Source: Lithospermum erythrorhizon
Taxonomy: Eukaryota; Streptophyta; Magnoliopsida; Boraginales; Boraginaceae
NCBI GenBank assembly: GCA_019722365.1
Contig: JADFUC010000388.1
Span: 620,001-684,000 of the forward strand
Reading direction: 5' to 3'
DNA: 64,000 bases
Shown piece after piece: positions 57,361 to 64,000 of the stretch. The position numbers and the translations under genes are program-made. The notes under the pieces are model-generated. The model was not told where the DNA came from. It ran no database searches and saw only the letters and a list, made by a program, of their open reading frames with translations. Numbering within the stretch: the stretch's first letter is position 1; each line of letters starts with the position of its first letter.

Positions 57361-59950
57361 TAATATTTTACCCCCAACGAACACGCCTATATGTCAAGCA
57401 AGCAAACAAACAATTAACTTACGACAGCAAGTTAAACAAGTCGAATTATTCTCTCATTTATCATAAGAAATGTGTCAATTATTCTCATGACAAAGCAGCA
57501 AACAACGACATGCCACGTATCAGAAAGAACAAACAAATTTGCTTATAAAGAAACAAACAAGGATAACTTGCTTTAATATGAGAGAATCACAAAAAACTTT
57601 CGTTTCGCTAGCTTATCGACAACATGAAGTTAAACTCGTTTACTTACAAACATTAAAGATACTCAAGGCTTGTAAAACATGCAAAGAAAAATCGAGTACA
57701 CGAAAATATTTAGAAAATGTGGTCTTTATTGATATTGAATCAAAGTACAAATACTTAATTATTGTGAAATTTGTTTGGACTACTTCCACAATTGACAAGA
57801 GCTGGCTTTTCACGCCTCGCTTGTTTCTAGTCGAACTTCTAAATTACGTATTCAACTCCGTCAATGCTGGTAATCTCGGTAGTGGACCATTCTTGGTTTC
57901 GAACTCTCAGAAGTCACACATTGTCGCCGCACACGCTCGAAAAACGCCAAATCCTCAGAGAGAATCCCTACAAATTCGAACCGAGACTGCATTACAATAG
58001 ATATTTGTTATATGTGTGCTATGACGATTTAGAAAACTTGATAAAATTTTAGTTAACTTATAGCAAAGATATTTCACATCTTATCTCATCTTATCTCGAC
58101 AAAGGTTAGGAACCATACACCGCATGTCCTTCCGCTGGTACGTATTTTCAAGTTAGATGACATTATGAAATAACTCGAACTTGACAAGTATATAGCTAAG
58201 TACTACTCATTTTTCCTTCCTAGCTAAGAAACGAAACGACACCTCGTGATTGACACCTCGTGTTTGCTTAGCTTACTTCAAGGTTAAGAAACCTCCTTTA
58301 TATATATAAAAAAAACACACACACACATTTTTCCTTCCTTTCTCCTCATCTTGGCCGAACTCCCGTCCCCTCCCTTCTACCCAAAAATTTCCTTCCATTT
58401 TCCTAGTGAAATCAAGCTCAAGAACCTCCTCTCAAACATCTTAATCACCTAAGGTATAACTTGCTCTTGATTCTTATGTATTTTTTTGATGATTTTAAGT
58501 TTGAATTTCGTTGACTTTGGTATAAAGTTAGAAATAAACAATTTCTTGAACATATATGTATAATCTAAGTTTAAATGATGATGTTTGAACATCTTGATGA
58601 TGAAATCTTTGGATAGAAATGTTGAATTATGTTTTGTTGACTTTTCTAGATTTAGTTTGACTTTTTAAAGTTAAATGTGAAATAAATAGTAAACCTACTC
58701 TAAAAATTATGAAATTTGTATTATAAGTAGACTTTAACCTATAGAACAGACTGGTGAAAGAAAGTTTGGATTTTTAACTCGTTTTATATTTATTATGATT
58801 CATAGTAATGTCGGTATTAATATACTTTTATGATGCAAGCATGATAATGATATTTTCTTTTATTATGGCCTTAAGTTGTATAAGATTCTCGCAATACCTA
58901 ATAAATTACAATTTAACTATCTTTTATACGCTACGCTGAGTGCGGGTTACACTTCTACTCGGTATAAGTATTCACTAAGCTACTCCCTATTCGCTTCCTA
59001 GCGGCATTTTATTTGTGTCGCCGGATGTGTGGCGTCAGCTGAATCGCTTGGTGTGATCGTGGACTTAGTGCCTAGTGACACTAAAGGGTCGTGAGATCCT
59101 CACAAATTCCCGTTTGTTTTGATTGTAGTCTCGGATTTCTATATTGTCGTTATTTCGAGATTTCTAACGAAATGTTGTCGACATTTCATACTATGGAAGT
59201 TGTTGTACTCCTCGTCAAGCTTTTGTGTGATTAGGAAATACCACTTATCGATTACTTTCTTTATAACCCGCTTCTTTCGATGAATCTTGTTTTATTGGCT
59301 TATTTAAGCTAATGCGGTCTTTTAAATTTGAGTCATCCATCGATTGGGTGACTCTTGCCTACGATTTGACGATTTCACCTCAGTACGACTATGTCGTTAT
59401 TAATATTACATCTAAGATTTGCCCTGCACTTGGATAGAAACTATTAAATGAACTAATTTAGTTAGAAAATACAATATTAAAGAAATTGACAAAATAAAAA
59501 ATATTTGACCATCCTCAGACTACTACTCAAAACCGTAAACGCGATGGATGCTCCGTTATTGTTCATAGTTTTAAAACTTTGATTATGCAAATTTGGGTTG
59601 AAGAACAAAGATAATAAAATTATTGTTTTTAGAAAATAATGTTATTTTAAAAAAAAATTTTGTAATGACAATATGGTGGGCGACATAAAGACAATGCAAT
59701 TTATCGTGCTATAAAGAATAAAAATACACATGCAAACAAATTATTTTAGTTCTTATATGTTAAGAAGTACGCGACTAATTGCTTGTTTACAACAACCACG
59801 CGAACTTAATCTTCGCCAGATACTTATAACATTTGAATAGTTTGTTTGTTTCCACCTCGTTTTTGGTGAAAGATATGTAGTCTTATCATTACATGGGTTG
59901 ACAGGACACGTTTGTCGAGGAAGACAAACGAATTATGTTTGTGCTTGTGC
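57361..59950. other. Repeat debris, possible LTR-type promoter and leader
   Basis: The segment 57380-57720 has many diverged ACAAACAAG / CTTATAAA motifs, also found at 60720-60970. At 58290-58460 a TTTATATATATAAAA box is followed by a C-rich leader (CTTGGCCGAACTCCCG), and CACCTAAGGTATAAC looks like an exon-intron junction. Together they resemble a retroelement or leader exon. The segment 58920-59110 is GC-richer (GTGCGGGTTACACTTCTACT). There is no recognisable protein; the longest open frame (57539-58000) has no family and odd composition. Confidence 0.4.
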
Positions 59951-60073
59951 TGTTATTGACATTTTTATTTAGTGTTTATTGCATAGAAAAACATCATTCA
60001 TAATATCTGAAATACGCAATATGCAAAATAATAATCAAACTAATCATCCTGGTTGTCCTGGTTGCTTTGTTCT

Positions 60074-60307
60074 TCATCTTACTTCAAGATCAGAACTCTG
60101 ATAGCTACTGCCAACCATGTTGGTGGCAAGATGAAAGTGCTCTGGCCGAAAGGTTTGCCGGTGGACCTGTCTCACAACCCGATCCATCGGACGCATACCG
60201 GTAAAACCTCCGGCCCCGGCAAGTCGATATAACGCTTCCACTCGAAGCATGTACGGGATCAGATGCCTCAGATGTAAGCCACGATATCGGATGAAGGTTC
60301 GACTCAT
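60074..60307 (-). other. Coding-like fragment of unknown family (77 residues)
   Basis: The minus-strand open frame has a composition unlike its AT-rich surroundings and regular helical character: YRGLHLRHLIPYMLRVEALY, then LAGAGGFTGMRPMDRVVRQV and FRPEHFHLATNMVGSSYQSS. I do not recognise the family. It may be a transposon-encoded protein fragment; no neighbouring domain helps. Confidence 0.35.
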
Positions 60308-60539
60308 TGCCGCAACCTCAAGTATGAAATTAAGAAAATGACATGTTAGTATATGATCATAAAAAATATAATATAAGGTAATGAAAAATACACTTTAACA
60401 ACATGACACCGGCTTGGGGAAGTTCGAAGACATCAGATTTCCATAGCGACACGCACGCTCGCCATGTGGGTTATGCACTCTAATATGAGTCCTTGCGAGA
60501 TACTAACTCACGAAGTCATTTTGACGCCTACTTAGCCTA

Positions 60540-60715
60540 TATTATTTAATTCATTCTTTAATTCATTCTTATATAATTAATTATTTAATTCATTTTTAAG
60601 AAATTAATTATTTAATTCTTTCTTATGTAATTAGTTGTTTAACTAGTAATTAATTATTTAATTATTTCTTATGTAATTAATTATTTAATTCATTCTTATG
60701 TATTATTTAATTCAT
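60540..60715. repeat. AT-rich minisatellite, about 30-bp unit
   Basis: TAATTAATTATTTAATTCAT followed by TCTTATG(T) recurs five to six times with small changes. It contains no G and C beyond the CATTCTTATG part. Confidence 0.75.
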
Positions 60716-60975
60716 ATGTAGCTTGTTTTTGTTTTGTTTATAACAAACATTAAATGAATTAGCTTGTTGTCTTATAAACATGAGTTGAACTCGCTTGTTC
60801 ACTTACAAAGATGAATGAATCCTCGCCGGTTGCCTTATAAAATACGAAAAAACTTGCCAAGCTTTCATAAAACACCCGCTAAGTAAATTCGCTAGTCAAG
60901 CCTTTATAAAGCATTTATCGAAATTGCTTTCTAATAAACATTGAAAGATGCTCGCTTGTCTCTAAAAGGTAATAA
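60716..60975. repeat. Degenerate repeat of CTTATAAA..CTCGCTTG motifs
   Basis: Diverged units of about 35-45 bp with (C/T)TTATAAA(C/G), AACTCGCTTGTTCACTTA and similar. It resembles the GAGC/TTTATAAAC-rich tandem motifs often seen inside plant DNA transposon ends. Related motifs occur at 57380-57720. Confidence 0.45.
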
Positions 60976-61109
60976 AACTATTTCCATTCATTTTACTATT
61001 TCACACAGGAGCAGCTGTCCTCGCCTTACGCACGCGTTGTCCATACAATTACTATTTATCCTACGCTCCATGCTACTTCTTTTTTTGGCTTTTTGTTTTT
61101 AGTTTTTTT

Positions 61110-62775
61110 TTTGAAACTCGATTATTTAATAAACTTTCCAAGATAACACTGAGATATGCATGGCTAAATTAATCATTCATGTTTTTTGTTCATTTTTCAT
61201 TTTTATTTCTTTTTTTCCCGCAATTATCAACTAATGTAAAAAATCAAGTAAATTAATACTAGATCCTTTAATAAACTCTCTCAGATAATACGTTTGGTTA
61301 GTCACGACTGTACGGTGCTCGGGTTTATTTTTTATTCGCATTCAGGATAAAAAGCTATTATTTAATAAACTCTCAAGATAATATTTTTGGCCGGTCCCGA
61401 ATTCGCGACAGTGCTAAATTAATAATGCCTTCTTTTCTTCGCTCATTTTCATATATATGTATATATATATATATATTTGGCCGCCATTATCAACTAAGCA
61501 TTAAAAATTCGAGAAATTAATAATGATTATTTAATAAACTATCTAAGATAATATTTTTCACGGGCTTCCAACTAGTGATGTGGTGCTAAATTAATAATGC
61601 ATCATTTTTTATTTTTTTGCAATTATCAACTACAAGTAGAGACTTTGATAAATTAATACTCATTATTTAATAAACTCTCTACTATAATATTTTGTACGGT
61701 CCCAACTCGAGGACAAGGTGTTAAATTAATAATTCAAGCCAAGTTATTTTTTTTGGCGATTACCAACTACGACATTCGACAATAATAAACTCTAAGATAA
61801 TATTTTATGTCCCGACTGAGGATACGGTATCAAATTAATAATTGTGCTTCTTTCGCTCATTTTTCAATTTTTTTGTTGCAATTATTATCAACTATGTAAA
61901 ACTCGATAAATTAATACTCGACATTCAATAAACTATCTAAGAGCAAAGCTTTGGCCACTCCCAACTCTGTGGATGCGTGTTAAATTAATAATACGCCAAA
62001 TTATAAGTTAAGATATTTTCCATAATTTTCAACACTAATGTTGGTTAATCGTAAATATTTCGACGATATAATAACAAGCAATTCCAGACATGAAGGTCCC
62101 GATATGGTGCTAAATTAATAGTTCTGTTTTTCGCTCTTTTTCATTTTTTTCTCGCAATTATCGCCTACCGTAAACTCGAAAATTAATACTCGATTCTATA
62201 ATAAACTCTCTAAGATAATATTGCTGTCGGGCCACGACTCTATAGGTGTTTGGTTTTTTAATCCCCACTGGGATAAAACTCGATTATTTAATAAATTCTA
62301 AGATAATATTTTTCGCCGCCCGAACAGGATACAGATTAAATTAATAATGTTGCCTTTTTTTTTTCGCTCATTTTTCATGTATATATATGTCGCTATTATC
62401 AACAACACAAACTCGACATATTAATAAATAATTATTTAAATGAATCCTCTAAGATACTTTTATCGAGTCCCGACTTGACAGTGCTGCTAAATTAATAATG
62501 GCCATTTTTTATTTTTTATTTTTTTGCAATTATCAACTGTAGTAAACTGATAAATTAATACTGATTATTTAATAAATTCTCTAATATACTATTTTTGGCC
62601 GGTCCCGATTGAGTGATGTAGTCAGCTAAATTAATAATTCGCTTTTTTATAGGCTTTTTTTAAGAACTATCAACTACAAGAACACTGATTATTTAATAAA
62701 CTCATTAAAAATAATATTTTCTAATGGCCCGACTTGATAAAAAGGCTAAATTTGGAACTCGACGCTTCTGAATTA
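61110..62775. repeat. 12-copy tandem array of a pogo/Emigrant-like subterminal motif
   Basis: The core ATTATTTAATAAACTCTCTA then AGATAATATTTTT starts at about 61121, 61262, 61356, 61525, 61661, 61782, 61921, 62191, 62282, 62431, 62561 and 62687. Each core is followed by a GGTCCCGACT-like piece, CTAAATTAATAAT, a T-rich piece with CGCTCATTTT, and AATTATCAACTA..AAACTCGA..AATTAATACT. Spacing runs from about 91 to 270 bp, mostly 120-150. The vocabulary (CTCTATAAATTAATA-type) matches the ends of plant Emigrant/pogo elements, such as the MITE at 13675. No transposase was seen. Confidence 0.8.
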
Positions 62776-63148
62776 TTACAATTCGATTTTTTGACATATT
62801 TTTGCTTATACTCTATGTAAATCGATCCTCAAATAAATTGGGACTGACGCCAACAACACTCAATGAGCATGTTACATGTATCGAAATATGTCTGATCACA
62901 AAAAATAAATAATTATGAATTTGTGACTAATTATAAAGTTTACAAGGTTAATAATGTCACTCATGATTTAGAAATATATATGTTAGAATATGACACTTAT
63001 GATTTCAATATGATAATGTCATATATTAATACAAAAATTGATACAAATGAACTCGAAAATCACATTTATTTTTCAAGATGATGAGTTTATTAAATAACAA
63101 TCATCATATTGTTCACAAAACAATCCCAAACAACAAATATAAAACAAA
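62776..63148. other. 3' flank of the small membrane-protein gene
   Basis: AT-rich DNA between the end of the array and the stop codon of the minus-strand gene. It should contain that gene's 3' UTR. I see no other feature. Confidence 0.5.
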
Positions 63149-63950
63149 TCATGGCTCCTTTTTCTTCTTGACCAATGTCATTATAACTCCAATAACAGCA
63201 ATAGCTGCACCAGAAACCAGCAGACCGATCTTCAATTGTCCATTTTTATCTCCATCATTTCCTGCTGATATGCCCTGGTTTTTTCATATGAAAAAAGTTG
63301 AAATATTAAAAATAAACAAATAGTATTAGTCCTTTATTATCAAAGCTACACATAAAAATTGGACTATTTAACACATAAAATAGCTTATGGACTTTTACAA
63401 CTACATTTCATGAGACTTAATTGTTCATTCTAACAAATAATGAGAGCTCATAAACATTAATTAATATCAACTGAAATGAGGATTAATTATAATTTATTTA
63501 TAAGTTCAATGTAGTTTTTCTAAAATTGACGAGACCAACTTCTCCCCTTAAATCTCTATTAGGATATTCTCGTTATAATTACTATATATAGTGTAATTTA
63601 GGTGACATTGTTTAACACAATATGTAATTTAGCTCATATCGTTTATTCAATATACTCTTTATTCATGATCCGCACAATTATAAAATGATAGAATGACGAT
63701 AAGTATGTGTTTGAAAATTTGAATTGTAACTTATAATTCATTATTGTTTTCTTAATAGCATGTCATTGCTATGTGTAATAGCAATGTCAAAGGGGCCATA
63801 AAAATAATCAAATTGCAAAAACTTCAAACAGTAAAACTATTATTGTTCTTCAATGATATTGGAGTACTATTTTGAGACAAAAAAAGTAGATAGAAATCAT
63901 AATAACTCATCTAGTCTTGAAAATACCTTGTCGCCAACTTCATCTGCCAT
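63149..63950 (-). CDS. Small tail-anchored membrane protein (49 residues), two exons
   Basis: Exon 1 is 63927-63950 (MADEVGDK) with donor GTATTTTC. Exon 2 is 63149-63274, after acceptor AAAAAACCAG, and continues in phase 0 to a stop, giving 49 residues. The N-terminal half is hydrophilic and Gly/Asp-rich (GISAGNDGDKNGQLK). One membrane segment, IGLLVSGAAIAVIGVIMTLV, lies at about 24-43, followed by the basic tail KKKKEP. A lone C-terminal membrane helix with a short basic tail suggests a tail-anchored protein of the ER, mitochondrial outer membrane or plastid envelope; the tail would face the lumen or intermembrane side. The function is unknown to me. Both splice sites are canonical and the ATG has AAAAATGGC context. 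The 652-bp intron is AT-rich. Confidence 0.75.
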
Positions 63951-64000
63951 TTTTTTTCTGATTCCTTAAATCTTCTGATTTTATTTTATCTTGTTTGGTT

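Noticed and set aside
57539..58000. 153-residue open frame on the plus strand
   Set aside because: Longest frame in the region, but it has no recognisable domain, lies in AT-rich repeat debris with degenerate CTTATAAA motifs, and has no good start context.
61110..62775. CRISPR-like array
   Set aside because: The regular repeats superficially suggest it, but this is plant nuclear DNA, repeats are diverged, and spacers are themselves repetitive.

Overview
The window is nuclear DNA from a flowering plant, almost certainly a eudicot. Its genes have many short exons separated by AT-rich GT..AG introns. The proteins match plant-specific families (plant synaptotagmin, VAMP71 longin R-SNARE, LIF2-type hnRNP, JUL1-type RING-H2 ligase, F-box/FBA protein). 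The intergenic DNA is littered with Ty1/copia and Ty3/gypsy debris, MITEs and a SINE family. The SINE 3' tail resembles Au/TS-type SINEs that I recall from asterids and grasses, so an asterid is plausible but unproven. Exon borders were placed by eye from splice consensus, reading frame and family conservation.

Layout: 1-4100 (-) synaptotagmin-5-like gene, 12 exons seen, 3' end outside the window. 6352-7461 (+) intact single-exon F-box gene, followed by a broken copy of part of itself (7710-7955). 8314-11353 (-) VAMP711-like gene, four exons, complete. 11.4-17.5 kb: no intact gene, several MITEs and degenerate tandem repeats. 17.57-18.56 kb (-) relic of an RPA70-like ssDNA-binding protein split by a MITE. 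19.6-26.6 kb: a GC/CpG-richer block made of a decayed Ty3/gypsy gag (+) next to an old copia element (-) with two recognisable diverged LTRs. 28.3-28.7 kb: the 3' end of another copia. 29.5-31.9 kb (-) decayed cullin (CUL1-like) copy with a large internal deletion. 33.66-36.2 kb (-) SNRNP25-like (U11/U12-25K ubiquitin-fold) gene whose first recognisable exon is damaged. 37-45 kb: gene-poor, with MITE-like and G-rich repeats. 46256-48707 (+) JUL1-like RING-H2 E3 ligase. 49771-49842 (-) tRNA-Gly(UCC). 50336-54283 (-) LIF2-like three-RRM protein, complete. 56.4-61 kb: repeat debris. 61.1-62.8 kb: a 12-copy array of a pogo/Emigrant-like subterminal motif. 63149-63950 (-) a two-exon gene for a 49-residue tail-anchored membrane protein.

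The genes do not form a pathway cluster. Two shared themes are membrane contact/trafficking (SYT5-like, VAMP711, the small tail-anchored protein) and ubiquitylation (F-box, broken cullin, RING-H2), and both are probably coincidence. The most unusual recurring signal is a diverged AT-rich element, with a core like CAAAATTCAAAACTAGACAA. It recurs, always in the same orientation, in VAMP711 intron 1, downstream of the cullin relic, in an SNRNP25-like intron (as a tandem array), beside the tRNA, and upstream of LIF2. I see no convincing new multi-gene system. The best candidates for new description are this element family, the 61-63 kb array and the 49-residue protein.
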